Below, piece after piece: positions 8,396 through 19,239 of a DNA stretch of 64,000 nt; position 1 is the stretch's first letter; the number at the start of each line of letters is the position of its first letter. This DNA is from Nodosilinea sp. FACHB-131 (GTDB lineage Bacteria; Cyanobacteriota; Cyanobacteriia; Phormidesmidales; Phormidesmidaceae): assembly GCF_014695395.1 (NCBI RefSeq), contig NZ_JACJOF010000017.1:84089-148088 (forward strand), in the 5' to 3' direction. The notes beneath the pieces were generated by a model, which had not been told where the DNA came from, ran no database searches, and worked only from the letters and a program-made list of their open reading frames with translations. The position numbers and the translations under genes are program-made.

Positions 8396-9931
8396 CTATG
8401 CCCCTACTATAGCGGCTAATTGCTGGGGCACCGCTTGGGTGGTGTCGATCGCCCGCACCAGCGGCTGCTCAACTGTGGTAAAGGGCTCCATGTGCTGGCG
8501 CTGAAGCACCGCTACGGTGGCGTCAGCAATGTCCCCCGTGCGATCGCGCACCCGCTGCGCCAAGACCTCAGGGGGAGCCGTGCAGTGCAGAATGCTCACC
8601 GGCAGCTCCGCCCGCTGAATGGTCTCAATCGCAGTCTGGCGCAGGGCCTGGCGATCGTACTTGGCATCGAGAATTACTGGGTAGCCTGCCTGGGCTAGGG
8701 CAATGCCTAAGGTGAGGAGGCGATCGTAGGTTTTCTCCGTCATGGCTGGGGTGTAGAGGCTGTCGTCGCCCCGCTGGTCTAAGGGCACCCCGGCCAGGTG
8801 CTTGCGCACCGCGTCGCTGCGCAAGTGAATGGCATTGATGTGATTGGCCAACTGCCGAGCGGTGGTGGACTTACCTGAGCCGGACAGCCCGGCCATTAGG
8901 TAGACTGCCCCGCTGCGGGGCTGACACACCGACCAAGCCAACCGGTAGTACCCAGCTGCCGTCTCAGCCGCCTGCCGCTTAGTCGCTTCATCCACGGACG
9001 GATCGCCGAGCAAAAATGAGGTCACCTTGGCCCGCACGTAAGCCTGGCGGCTGATGTACAGGGGCAGCAGCTGCACCCCTTCCCAATCGCCGGTGCGCTC
9101 CACGTAGTGATTCAAAAACACCGTAGCTAGATCGGCGCAGTTCTTAGACAGCAGATCCATCACCACAAAGCCGACGTCATACATCACATCGACGTAGCGA
9201 AAGGGCTCGTTAAACTCGATGCAGTCAAAGAGATAGAGTTGCTCTTGCCAGCGACACAGATTGTTAAGGTGCAGGTCACCGTGGCAGGCGCGAATCCAGT
9301 TTTGTTCAACCCGCCGTTTAAACAAATCGCCGTGGGCCGCGAAGAAAGAGTCGGTGTAGGCCTTGGTCTCATCAAACTGAGCCTGGGTTTGGGGGCCGCC
9401 GACAAAGCCAGTGGTCTGCTCGTAGTTTTCGTCAAAGGCCTGGCGAATCTGTTCCACCGCGCCAAAGGTGCGAATGTGGTCATTGGTTTCGGCTCCCAGG
9501 TGAAAGTCGGCCACCGCCGCCGCTAGCTCTACCATCAGGGATGGGGTGAGTTCGCCGCGCTCATAAAGGGCACTAAGCAGCGTATCCTGCGGAAACTGCA
9601 CCATTTTGACGGCATACTCTACGGTCGTGCCGTTGCCCAGGTGATAGGCATCTCCGGTCTGGCCCAGAGCGACCACCTCTAGGTACAGCGCCCCGGCTCC
9701 CCGCTGGTTAAGCCGCAGTTCCTCTGCACAAAAGTGCTGCCGCTTCTCTAGGGTGGAATAGTCTAAGAAGCCAAAGTTCACCGGCTTTTTCACTTTGTAG
9801 GCATAGTCGCCAGTCAGCAGCACATAGGACACGTGGGTTTGCAGCAGCCGAATGGGCTCAACTACCGGGTGGGGATAAAACTCCGGTTGACACATCTGCT
9901 GAATCAACTCGGGAAGTGCAAAATCGGCCAT
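8396..9931 (-). CDS. Aminoglycoside-phosphotransferase-like and AAA kinase fusion protein
   Basis: A 511-residue two-domain protein. The N-terminal part (to about 330) is a protein-kinase-like APH fold, with the catalytic loop HGDLHLNN and the metal-binding segment FDCIEFNEPFRYVDVMYDV. The C-terminal part (about 340-505) is a P-loop kinase of the gluconate-kinase/Zeta-toxin-like type with Walker A LSGSGKSTT and a lid-type arginine region. This arrangement is the COG2187-COG0645 family, found in many bacteria with no settled substrate. Both active sites look intact. Confidence 0.8.
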   Translation of the reverse strand: MADFALPELIQQMCQPEFYPHPVVEPIRLLQTHVSYVLLTGDYAYKVKKPVNFGFLDYSTLEKRQHFCAEELRLNQRGAGALYLEVVALGQTGDAYHLGNGTTVEYAVKMVQFPQDTLLSALYERGELTPSLMVELAAAVADFHLGAETNDHIRTFGAVEQIRQAFDENYEQTTGFVGGPQTQAQFDETKAYTDSFFAAHGDLFKRRVEQNWIRACHGDLHLNNLCRWQEQLYLFDCIEFNEPFRYVDVMYDVGFVVMDLLSKNCADLATVFLNHYVERTGDWEGVQLLPLYISRQAYVRAKVTSFLLGDPSVDEATKRQAAETAAGYYRLAWSVCQPRSGAVYLMAGLSGSGKSTTARQLANHINAIHLRSDAVRKHLAGVPLDQRGDDSLYTPAMTEKTYDRLLTLGIALAQAGYPVILDAKYDRQALRQTAIETIQRAELPVSILHCTAPPEVLAQRVRDRTGDIADATVAVLQRQHMEPFTTVEQPLVRAIDTTQAVPQQLAAIVGA

Positions 9932-9963
9932 ACTCTACCTGCAAAAACTGCCTAACGCTACAA

Positions 9964-9992
9964 AGGGGCCAGGAATCTGTTTCCTAGCCCCT
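9964..9992 (-). terminator. Candidate terminator of purA-rplY
   Basis: The hairpin aggggc-ca-ggaa / ttcc-ta-gcccct lies 30 nt downstream of the rplY stop. The T-run on the minus strand is short (ttt), so this is a weak intrinsic terminator. Confidence 0.45.
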
Positions 9993-10021
9993 AGGGATTA
10001 AAACCTGCCGTATTAGCAAGC

Positions 10022-10618
10022 CTATTCTGCCGCCGCTTCGTCCTCAGTTTCGCCGTCAGCCATGCGGCCCTGGAGCACTGTAGCAATGGTTTGAGTTTGG
10101 TCGCCAGCGACCACAGCGCCCTCGGGGAGCACTAGGTCAGCTACGGTGAGTGAGTCACCCACAGCTAGCCCAGATACATCCACCTCAATTACCTCGGGGA
10201 TGTCGATCGCCTTGCACTTGACCGTAACTTCGTTGATCTCAGTGTTGAGCACACCGCCCTCGTCTTTCACACCTGTGGGCTCTCCCACAAAGTTAAGCGC
10301 TACGCCCACTTCCACAAAATCCTGGGCCTTAACGGCAAAGAAGCTGAGGTGATACACGACTTTCTTCCAGGGATGAGCCTGAACTTCCCGCAGCAGAGCC
10401 TTGCCATTCCAGGGCATATCTGGAATTTTGAGGTCAATCATGGTGTTGTTGACGGCAGCCTTGCGCAGCAGCAGGTCAGCATCTTTTTGGTTGACGGTCA
10501 GCGACACCGACTCGGTGCCCTGATGACCGTAAAGAACCACCGGCAGCAGCCCTTCGCGGCGCAGGGCGTTAGGCTTAGCCTTGGCATCGCGCGATTTGCA
10601 CTCAATAGTCAGTTCCAT
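10022..10618 (-). CDS. rplY: 50S ribosomal protein L25 / general stress protein Ctc
   Basis: CTC-form L25 binds 5S rRNA through its N-terminal domain. The protein is 198 residues from the MELTIECKSRDAK start, with the L25 N-terminal domain (1-95, including the RREGLLPVVLYG loop) and the beta-rich TL5/CTC C-terminal domain (about 100-185), then an acidic tail. This start is preferred over one 45 nt upstream because the minus strand carries ggggggat 6-12 nt before it. It lies 48 nt after purA and is probably co-transcribed with it. Confidence 0.92.
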   Translation of the reverse strand: MELTIECKSRDAKAKPNALRREGLLPVVLYGHQGTESVSLTVNQKDADLLLRKAAVNNTMIDLKIPDMPWNGKALLREVQAHPWKKVVYHLSFFAVKAQDFVEVGVALNFVGEPTGVKDEGGVLNTEINEVTVKCKAIDIPEVIEVDVSGLAVGDSLTVADLVLPEGAVVAGDQTQTIATVLQGRMADGETEDEAAAE

Positions 10619-10666
10619 GGAAAATCCCCCCGTTAGAAATAGATTAAAAAAACAAACTGCCAAGCC

Positions 10667-12333
<1,667 letters not shown>

Positions 12334-13401
12334 GTGAGTCTATATGCTGAACTACACCGCCATTTGGGCGGTTCTGTCGTACCCCGAGTGCTGTGGCGCT
12401 ATTTTGAGCGCAATCGCCCCGATCTGTCGGGCCAGTTTGCTGATTACCCAGCGTTTGAGCAGTTTTACACCCGGCCCCGTAATACTCTGGCGGAGTATCT
12501 AGAGCTGCATACCCTCGTCGAGAGTGTGCAAACCTACGAGGCCTTGCCCTACTTCATCTATCGCTTGATTCGGGGTGCCTACATTTTCGAAAATCTGGCT
12601 TACTTAGAGCTGCGCTATACCCCTTACCTGCGCACCCCTGAGCATTTGTCCCAGAACCAGCGCATTGACGCGATGGCCGAGATTGTGGAAATTGTCGGGC
12701 GAGCCAGCCAGCAGCCTGAGTATCCCATTGTGACGAAGCAGATTCTCTGCATGCACTCGCGGCTGCCCCATGAGGTGAACCAGGCGATTGTGGAACTGGC
12801 GGGTCAATATCCCGAGTATGTGTGTGCGGTGGATGTGGCGGGCGGTGATGCCAAGTACGGCGATCGCCTTGACGAGTTTACCCAGCTCTACCAGCGCGCC
12901 CAGGATCTAGGCCTCAAAACCACTGGCCACCTCTACGAAACCGTCGACGGTGACCACCCCAAGCTGCTGCCCTACTTGATGCGCATTGGCCACGGCATTC
13001 AAATCCCGCTGCGGCACCCTGAGCTGCTGCCGGAGGTGGCAGCGCGGGGGCAGTGCCTGGAGGTGTGCCCCACCACTTACCTCAAGACCGGCACCCTAAG
13101 CGAGATTAGCCAGCTCAAAACCGTGTTCGATCGCTGCTTTGAGGCCGGAGTCGATATCGCTATCTGCACCGACAACGCTGGGCTGCACAACGTGCGCCTG
13201 CCCTTTGAGTACGAGAACCTGCTCACCCACGACGTGATTGGCTTTGAGGAGCTGCAAGCCTGTCAGGAAGCGGCCTTTCGCCACGCCTTTGCCTGGCCCC
13301 ACAGCCAGCCCCCCTCCACGCTGCTAACCGACATGCTGCAAGTACCACCCGCGAGCCCCCTACCCACTAGGGAGTTGGCCGAGAGGGCTTCGCTGTCTTA
13401 A
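12334..13401 (+). CDS. Adenosine deaminase-like amidohydrolase
   Basis: A 355-residue metal-dependent hydrolase of the adenosine/AMP deaminase superfamily. The metal-binding HRH is at residues 8-10 at the extreme N-terminus, IGHGI and EVCPTTYLKTG correspond to the conserved mid blocks, and TDNAGLHNV near residue 285 is the position of the zinc aspartate. The usual catalytic TDDP is TDNA here and the usual HAGE is HLYE, so substrate specificity probably differs from adenosine. Start is GTG with GGAGG 6 nt upstream. It faces away from purA, consistent with purine handling, but this is inference. Confidence 0.75.
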   Translation: MSLYAELHRHLGGSVVPRVLWRYFERNRPDLSGQFADYPAFEQFYTRPRNTLAEYLELHTLVESVQTYEALPYFIYRLIRGAYIFENLAYLELRYTPYLRTPEHLSQNQRIDAMAEIVEIVGRASQQPEYPIVTKQILCMHSRLPHEVNQAIVELAGQYPEYVCAVDVAGGDAKYGDRLDEFTQLYQRAQDLGLKTTGHLYETVDGDHPKLLPYLMRIGHGIQIPLRHPELLPEVAARGQCLEVCPTTYLKTGTLSEISQLKTVFDRCFEAGVDIAICTDNAGLHNVRLPFEYENLLTHDVIGFEELQACQEAAFRHAFAWPHSQPPSTLLTDMLQVPPASPLPTRELAERASLS

Positions 13402-13506
13402 CGGGCCTGTTCTAAACTAAGGTTGCATCGGTTTTGGTCGCATCTTTGGCAATGCTGGAGCTGGGGCAACAGATTCGCAACACCGTTTAAGCAGCGGGGC
13501 TAGGGT

Positions 13507-14403
13507 ATGCCACCTCGACTTTTATCTACGGCTAGCCAGGTGGATAACCTTTTTACGGCCCCGCCGCTGTTATCTACCCAAGGCTTTTGCTGGCATGGTG
13601 CTCACGTAGACTGTCGCTGGGAACCTCCTGGAGCGATCGAGGAGGAGGTGTCTACACCCTGGCACGGCGTTGTGCTATTTACTCAGTTTCCTGGATCAGA
13701 ACCGGCCTTGGCGGAGCGCTCGATCGATGGCCGGTTTCAGGTAGAGCGGGTGCATCCCGGTGACATTTTGGTTCTGCCTGCCGGGGTGGGGCAGCGATCG
13801 CGCTGGAATGCCCCCGGCGAATTTATGAACCTAGTCTTTGAGCCTGCTGCCCTAGGGCGATCGCTCGACGAAGCAGCCGACGACACCACCTTTGAGCTTA
13901 TGCCTCACTTTGCTACCCAAGACCTCTTGGTATTGCAGTTAGGGCTAGCCCTCAGACGGGTGCTCCAGGGTGGTGGTGAGCGTCTCTATGCCGAAACGCT
14001 CACCACCACTCTGGCCGTGCATCTGCTGCAAACCTATGCCACCCGCAGGCCACAGCTCAAAACCTATGGCGATGGCCTGGCTAGGCCACAGCTCCAGCGG
14101 GTAGTGGACTACATTCACAGTCACTTAGAGGCCGACTTGAGTCTAGAGACCCTGTCTACCCTAGTGAGTATGAGCGCTCACTACTTTGCTCAGCTATTTA
14201 AGCTATCCACTGGAGTCGCGCCCCACCAGTATGTCATTCGCTGTCGGGTTGAGCGGGCCAAGACGCTGCTAGCTCAGCCCGACCTTGCCATTGCCGATAT
14301 TGCCTATCGAGTGGGCTTTGCCCACCAGAGCCACCTCAACCGTCACTTTAAGCGGCTGGTGGGGACGACCCCCGGCCAGTGGCGACAGGCAACCCGTTCC
14401 TAG
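13507..14403 (+). CDS. AraC-family transcriptional regulator
   Basis: A 298-residue regulator. The N-terminal half (to about 190) is a cupin-like sensing domain, with VHPGDILVLPAGVGQRSRW as the beta-hairpin core. The C-terminal part (about 200-295) carries two helix-turn-helix units, with LSLETLSTLVSMSAHYFAQLF and IADIAYRVGFAHQSHLNRHFKRLVGTTP, the AraC signature. The ligand is not known. The regulated genes are not obvious because the next gene, ndhH, is a housekeeping gene. Confidence 0.9.
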   Translation: MPPRLLSTASQVDNLFTAPPLLSTQGFCWHGAHVDCRWEPPGAIEEEVSTPWHGVVLFTQFPGSEPALAERSIDGRFQVERVHPGDILVLPAGVGQRSRWNAPGEFMNLVFEPAALGRSLDEAADDTTFELMPHFATQDLLVLQLGLALRRVLQGGGERLYAETLTTTLAVHLLQTYATRRPQLKTYGDGLARPQLQRVVDYIHSHLEADLSLETLSTLVSMSAHYFAQLFKLSTGVAPHQYVIRCRVERAKTLLAQPDLAIADIAYRVGFAHQSHLNRHFKRLVGTTPGQWRQATRS

Positions 14404-14536
14404 GGCTGCTCTGTTGCGAGTTCCAGCCTAGAATCAGGCGATCGGAGGTTTGTGCAAAGGACCGGAAGAACTTGCAAGACAGAGCGCGATCGCCTTCGCG
14501 ATACTAAAACCATGCGCTCTGACTGGAGAAACGCCC

Positions 14537-15721
14537 ATGGTGCTGCTTGAAACCCGAACCGAGCCGATGGTGGTCAATTTCGGCCCTCACCATCCCTCCA
14601 TGCACGGCTGCTTTCGAATTATGGTCACCCTCGATGGCGAAGATGTGATCGACTGTGAACCCGTGATTGGCTACCTGCACCGAGGCATGGAGAAAATTGC
14701 CGAGAGCCGTACCTCCACCATGTTCATCCCCTACACGAGCCGATGGGACTACTACGGTGGCTTATTCAACGAGGCCGTCACCGTCAATGCGGTAGAAAGG
14801 CTAGCGGATATTGAGGTGCCCAAGCGGGCTAGCTACATTCGCGTGATTTTGCTGGAGCTGACCCGCCTGGTCAATCACCTGCTGTGGATCGGCCCCTTTG
14901 TGATGGATATGGGGGCGCAGACGCTGTTTTTCTATGCGCTGCGCGATCGAGAACCCATTCTCGATTTGTTTGAGGCGGTAAGCGGCTACCGCATGGTCAA
15001 CCACAACTACTTTCGCGTGGGGGGCGTGGCTGCCGACCTGCCCTACGGCTGGACAGAGAAATGCCGGGACTTTGTAGACTACCTAGCCCCTAAGCTCGAT
15101 GAGTATGAGCGCTTGGTCACCGACAATCCAGTGTTTCGCCGCCGCTGCGAAGGGCTAGGCGTCGTCACCCGCGATGAGGCTATAGGCTGGGGCTGCTCTG
15201 GCCCCATGCTGCGAGCCTCCGGCGTTCAGTGGGATCTGCGCAAGGTCGATCATTACGAGTGCTATGACGACTTTAACTGGCAGGTAGCCTGGCAGACCGA
15301 GGGCGACTGCCTGGCCCGCTACCGGGTGCGTCTAGATGAAATGCGCCAGTCGCTCAAGATTATTCAGCAGGCTCTCGATGGGCTACCAGGCGGCCCCTGG
15401 GAAACCCTTGAGACCAAGCGCCTAGCCGAAGGGCCAAAGTCGCCGTGGGATGGCTTCGATTACCAGTTCATCGCCAAAAAAATTGCCCCCACCTTCAAAA
15501 TTCCGGCTGGGGAGCACTATGTGCGGGTCGAGTCAGGGCGAGGTGAACTGGGCATTTTTCTGATCGGTAACGAGACTCCCATGCCGTGGCGGTGGAAGAT
15601 TCGCCCTGCCGACTTCAACAATTTGCAGCTGCTGCCCTACCTGCTCAAGGGCCAAAAGGTGGCCGATATTTTCGTTATTCTCGGCAGCATTGACGTGGTC
15701 ATGGGGTCAGTGGATCGGTAG
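14537..15721 (+). CDS. ndhH: NAD(P)H-quinone oxidoreductase subunit H (NDH-1)
   Basis: NdhH is the 49-kDa-type hydrophilic subunit of the thylakoid NDH-1 complex, beside the quinone site, in respiration and cyclic electron flow. The 394-residue length is exactly that of the family when translation begins at [10 protein letters not shown]; the frame stays open 87 nt upstream but the ggag at 14525 and the family N-terminus support the chosen ATG. Blocks [35 protein letters not shown]-type ([11 protein letters not shown]) and [12 protein letters not shown] are present. The N-terminal third departs from the usual sequence at many positions (for example CFRIMVTL where VLRLIVTL is common), so it might be a diverged copy. 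Confidence 0.93.
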   Translation: MVLLETRTEPMVVNFGPHHPSMHGCFRIMVTLDGEDVIDCEPVIGYLHRGMEKIAESRTSTMFIPYTSRWDYYGGLFNEAVTVNAVERLADIEVPKRASYIRVILLELTRLVNHLLWIGPFVMDMGAQTLFFYALRDREPILDLFEAVSGYRMVNHNYFRVGGVAADLPYGWTEKCRDFVDYLAPKLDEYERLVTDNPVFRRRCEGLGVVTRDEAIGWGCSGPMLRASGVQWDLRKVDHYECYDDFNWQVAWQTEGDCLARYRVRLDEMRQSLKIIQQALDGLPGGPWETLETKRLAEGPKSPWDGFDYQFIAKKIAPTFKIPAGEHYVRVESGRGELGIFLIGNETPMPWRWKIRPADFNNLQLLPYLLKGQKVADIFVILGSIDVVMGSVDR

Positions 15722-15808
15722 AGCGCTAGTGCTTGGCGTGGCGATATACAACAACCCTGCCAATTTGGCTCAGCACCATCCCCAAACAGTTGATGGTTTG
15801 CAGATAGC

Positions 15809-15844
15809 AAACAGGGTTCAGACATCTCTGCCTGAACCCTGTTT
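15809..15844. terminator. Bidirectional terminator between ndhH and the RRM gene
   Basis: Perfect 13-bp stem aaacagggttcag / ctgaaccctgttt with a 10-nt loop. The A-rich left flank and T-rich right flank suit termination in both directions, and the genes converge here. Confidence 0.75.
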
Positions 15845-15892
15845 ACTGTTTAGCTAGGTTTGGTCTTTACGATCAAATCTAGGCGTAGAGGT

Positions 15893-16222
15893 TTAGTAAC
15901 CGCCGCGGGAGAAGCTGTCGCCACCGCCACGACGACCACCGCCGCCGCCACCAAAGTTACCACCGCCGCCACCGCGATCTTCACGGGGCTTGGCTTTGTT
16001 GACTTTGAGGTCACGGCCCATCCACTCAGCACCGTCTAGGGCTTCAATGGCGGCGTTCTCTTCAGAATCAGCAGACATCTCAACGAAGGCGAAGCCGCGC
16101 ATACGCCCGGTTTCACGATCGGTGGGAAGTTGTACCCGCTTCACAGACCCATACTCTGCAAATACAGAGGTAAGGTCTTCGCTGGTAGCGTCATAGGACA
16201 GGTTGCCTACGTAGATTGACAT
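15893..16222 (-). CDS. RNA-binding protein, RRM plus glycine-rich tail
   Basis: A 109-residue cyanobacterial Rbp. RNP2 is IYVGNLS at residues 3-9 and RNP1 is RGFAFVEM near residue 45, within a single RRM (1-80). The tail is repeats of Gly and Arg and ends in GGY. Such proteins are often cold-induced and take part in mRNA handling or membrane targeting of transcripts. The start is MSIYVGN because GGAGA lies 9 nt upstream and the family begins there; the frame stays open 138 nt further upstream but this is probably the 5' UTR. Confidence 0.92.
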   Translation of the reverse strand: MSIYVGNLSYDATSEDLTSVFAEYGSVKRVQLPTDRETGRMRGFAFVEMSADSEENAAIEALDGAEWMGRDLKVNKAKPREDRGGGGGNFGGGGGGRRGGGDSFSRGGY

Positions 16223-16622
16223 ATCTTGTCTCCAAAAATTAAAGGATGTGCAGAGCAAAATTTCGGAGAGAAGTCTGTCAATGGAAAAACGGAAAAACTC
16301 GTTAGTACTAGAAACAAATGCTGCTAACCGATCTCTATATCTCTGGAGACACCCTAGCACGTTTGAAAAGCTGGTGGAACCCTAGAAGGTCAAATCGCTA
16401 GATAAAAACTAGTTATGGAGCGACAAACACCGCGCAACCGTATATCTAGCGTTTTGCTTGTAAAGTTTTGTATGCCTCGACGGCCCTGACGCTAAACAAA
16501 TTCTTGCTCCAGATCGGTTTTTAACCGCATTGCTAACCCCTTCAAAGGGAAAGGGCAGTGGGTGACGACCGGTTTCCTGAACCATCCCCGTGGGAGAATG
16601 GGCCTTTAACTGGATTTTACTT
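16223..16622. promoter_or_regulatory. Divergent leader region of the RRM and thioredoxin genes
   Basis: This 400-bp spacer is divergent. Long leaders are typical of cold-shock rbp genes and the stretch before the RRM start is AT-rich, but no precise element can be drawn. The trx side contains a hexamer-like ggtttttaacc near 16514. Confidence 0.35.
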
Positions 16623-16946
16623 ATGCCTGCTGCATACATTGAAAACGAAACCGAGTTTAATGCGCTTTTAAGTGCAGAGTCGTTATTTGTAGTTGATTGC
16701 ACCGCGGCCTGGTGTGGCCCCTGCAAGCTAGTGGCCCCGCTGATGGATCAGCTGGCTGATGAATACGGCGATCGCGTCAAAGTCCTCAAGCTCGATCTGG
16801 ATGCCAATCAGGCAGTGGCTAAGCGCTACGGCATTCGCAGCATTCCTGCCGTGATGTTCTTTCAGCAGGGAGACGTAGCAGAGACCCTGGTGGGGGCAAA
16901 AAAGTATGACGAATATAGTGAAACCCTGAGTAAGTACCTGAGCTAG
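16623..16946 (+). CDS. Thioredoxin
   Basis: A 107-residue thioredoxin with the WCGPC active site (Cys31, Cys34) and the cis-proline segment SIPAVMFF. The conserved pre-active-site sequence is VDCTAAWCGPC, with Thr27 in place of the usual Trp and an extra Cys26. This pattern occurs in some cyanobacterial thioredoxins. The frame is open upstream but the family begins at MPAAYIENE. Role: reduction of target disulphides in the cytoplasm. Confidence 0.9.
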   Translation: MPAAYIENETEFNALLSAESLFVVDCTAAWCGPCKLVAPLMDQLADEYGDRVKVLKLDLDANQAVAKRYGIRSIPAVMFFQQGDVAETLVGAKKYDEYSETLSKYLS

Positions 16947-16957
16947 GGCGTTTGCCC

Positions 16958-17551
16958 CTACCAAAGCTCTGAGATCGCCACTGTTAGTTCTGGCAGCACC
17001 ATTTCCCCAGAGAGGGTCTGAGGCGCATTGAGAATTTCTCGATCCATGCCAGGGCGATAAATTTCAACCTGACGATCCTGAATGTTGATTAGCCAGCCCA
17101 GACGGCAGCCGTTGGTCAAGTATTCTGCCAGCTTGTCCTGAAGCGGCTGGAGGCGATCGCTCTTAGAGCGCAGCTCAATTACAAAGTCAGGACACAAGGG
17201 CGGAAACGAGTCTTGCTCTGCTGGGGTGAGCGCATTCCAGCGGGCTAAGCTGACCCAAGCCACATCAGGGGAACGCTCTGCCCCGTTGGGCAGGCGAAAG
17301 GTAGTGGATGAATCAAAGACTACCCCCAACCTGCTGCGACGGTTCCAGAGGGTAACGTCTGTAGTCAGGTCGCTGTTGCGGCGGCCTGTGTTTCCTCCTG
17401 TGGGGGGCATGAGCACCAGTTCTCCGGCAGCAGTCAATTCTAGGCGCAGTTCGCGGTTGGCCAGAGCCAGTTGCTCAAACTGCTCGTGGGTAAGACGAAT
17501 CACCGAGCTGAGATCGAGGGTGAGGGCAGTCATCGGCAGGGCTGAGCGCAT
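16958..17551 (-). CDS. Uma2-family (DUF820) endonuclease-like protein
   Basis: A 197-residue member of the Uma2/DUF820 family that is greatly expanded in cyanobacteria. It has the restriction-endonuclease-like core: SPDVAWVSLARW, PDFVIELRSKSDRLQPLQDKLAEYLTNGCRLGWLINIQDRQVEIYRPG, with the D..ELRSKS catalytic layout (the Glu-x-Lys type motif is ELRSK). Function in cells is unknown. It lies on the opposite strand to the thioredoxin gene, 11 nt beyond its stop. Confidence 0.85.
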   Translation of the reverse strand: MRSALPMTALTLDLSSVIRLTHEQFEQLALANRELRLELTAAGELVLMPPTGGNTGRRNSDLTTDVTLWNRRSRLGVVFDSSTTFRLPNGAERSPDVAWVSLARWNALTPAEQDSFPPLCPDFVIELRSKSDRLQPLQDKLAEYLTNGCRLGWLINIQDRQVEIYRPGMDREILNAPQTLSGEMVLPELTVAISELW

Positions 17552-17652
17552 ATCTCATTATGGAGGATTGCCAGGGGCCAAAGATCTAGGCATAACGCCC
17601 ACACCCCCGTAGACTAGGGACAACCGATTGATCCAACAGCAGGGCGGGCGAT

Positions 17653-19134
17653 ATGGAAATTCTTTTTGTAGCAGCGGAAGCGGCACCCCTGGCTAAGGTC
17701 GGCGGTATGGGTGATGTCGTGGGTTCCCTGCCCAAAGTGCTGCGCAAGATGGGGCACGACGTGCGCATCTTCATGCCCTACTACGGCTTTTTGCCCGACA
17801 AGGTCGATATCCCCGAAGAGCCGGTGTGGAAAGGCACCGCCATGTTTAACGACTTCGCAGTGTACGAGACCACCCTGCCTGAGTCTGACGTGCCGGTGTA
17901 TCTGTTTGGTCATCCCGCCTTTGATCCCCGCAAGGTCTATGGGGGCGACGATGAGGCCTGGCGGTTTACCTTCTTTGCCAACGGTGCGGCTGAGTTTGCC
18001 TGGAACTACTGGAAGCCCCAGATTATTCACTGCCACGACTGGCACACGGGCATGATTCCAGTGTGGATGCAGCAGTCGCCCGACATTGGCACGGTGTTTA
18101 CCATCCACAATTTGGCTTACCAGGGGCCGTGGCGGTGGGAGCTAGAGCGCATTACCTGGTGCCCGTGGTATATGCAGGGGCACAACACCATGGCAGCGGC
18201 GGTGCAGGCGGCCGATCGCGTCAACACGGTGTCGCCCACCTACGCCCAGCAGATTAAAACCCCTGATTATGGCGAAGAGCTGGAGGGGCTGCTGTCGTTC
18301 ATCAGCGGCAAGCTGAGCGGCATTCTCAATGGCATTGACGATGAGTCCTACGACCCCGCCACCGATCGATATATCGTTAAAAACTTTACTCCCGACAGCT
18401 TGGAGAATCGTCGTGCCAATAAGGTGGCGATTCAAGAAGAGTTGGGTCTAGAGGTGAACTCCAAGGCCTTTTTGGTGGGCCTAGTGGGCCGTCTGGTGGA
18501 GCAGAAGGGGCTGGACCTGATTCTGCAAATTTTGGATCGATTCCTCTCTTACACCGACGCGCAGTTTATTTTGCTGGGTACGGGCGATCGCTACTACGAA
18601 ACTCAGCTTTGGCAGATGGCCAGTCGCTACCGGGGTCGCATGGCCACCTACCTGCTCTACAGCGAAGGTCTGGGTCGCCGCATCTATGCTGGAGCCGACG
18701 CGTTTCTGATGCCGTCGCGGTTTGAGCCCTGCGGCATTAGCCAAATGATTGCCATGCGCTACGGCTGCATCCCGGTGGTACGGCGCACAGGTGGCCTGGT
18801 GGACACGGTACAGCACCACGACCCCGAACACCACGCGGGCACTGGCTACACCTTTGACCGCTACGAGCCGCTTGACCTGTTTACCTGCCTGATTCGCGCC
18901 TGGGAAGGCTACCGCTTTAAGGATGCCTGGCGAGCGCTACAGCGGCGGGCCATGGAGCAAGACTTCAGCTGGGACAAATCGGCGATCGACTATGTCAGAC
19001 TCTATAGCGACATGCTGGGGCTCGACTTTAAAGACCAGCTGTCTAAGCCTGAGTTAGCTCCGGCTACGCCCTCTCTCCAAGAGCAGCCAGCGGTGGTGGA
19101 CGCGCCTCTACCCAAATCTCCGCTGCCAAAATAG
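17653..19134 (+). CDS. glgA: Glycogen synthase (GlgA1 type)
   Basis: GT5 ADP-glucose:glucan synthase. The 493-residue protein has the ADP-glucose-binding KVGGMGDV at residues 15-22, the [14 protein letters not shown] block, [10 protein letters not shown], and the C-terminal [12 protein letters not shown] and [10 protein letters not shown] blocks that bind ADP. It matches GlgA1 of Synechocystis rather than GlgA2. The C-terminus carries a 30-residue proline-rich extension (ATPSLQEQP to LPK). In the same window lie glgP and amyA, so this region has three glycogen genes though not in one operon. Confidence 0.95.
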   Translation: MEILFVAAEAAPLAKVGGMGDVVGSLPKVLRKMGHDVRIFMPYYGFLPDKVDIPEEPVWKGTAMFNDFAVYETTLPESDVPVYLFGHPAFDPRKVYGGDDEAWRFTFFANGAAEFAWNYWKPQIIHCHDWHTGMIPVWMQQSPDIGTVFTIHNLAYQGPWRWELERITWCPWYMQGHNTMAAAVQAADRVNTVSPTYAQQIKTPDYGEELEGLLSFISGKLSGILNGIDDESYDPATDRYIVKNFTPDSLENRRANKVAIQEELGLEVNSKAFLVGLVGRLVEQKGLDLILQILDRFLSYTDAQFILLGTGDRYYETQLWQMASRYRGRMATYLLYSEGLGRRIYAGADAFLMPSRFEPCGISQMIAMRYGCIPVVRRTGGLVDTVQHHDPEHHAGTGYTFDRYEPLDLFTCLIRAWEGYRFKDAWRALQRRAMEQDFSWDKSAIDYVRLYSDMLGLDFKDQLSKPELAPATPSLQEQPAVVDAPLPKSPLPK

Positions 19135-19239
19135 AGCGGGGAGCCCTACGGGACAGACGGCCCTGTTGTCTGTCACTTGTGAGCGGTTTATAGAGGGGAA
19201 AGTGTGGCAGATTAGTGGTTTCTGTTCCACGAGGCACCT

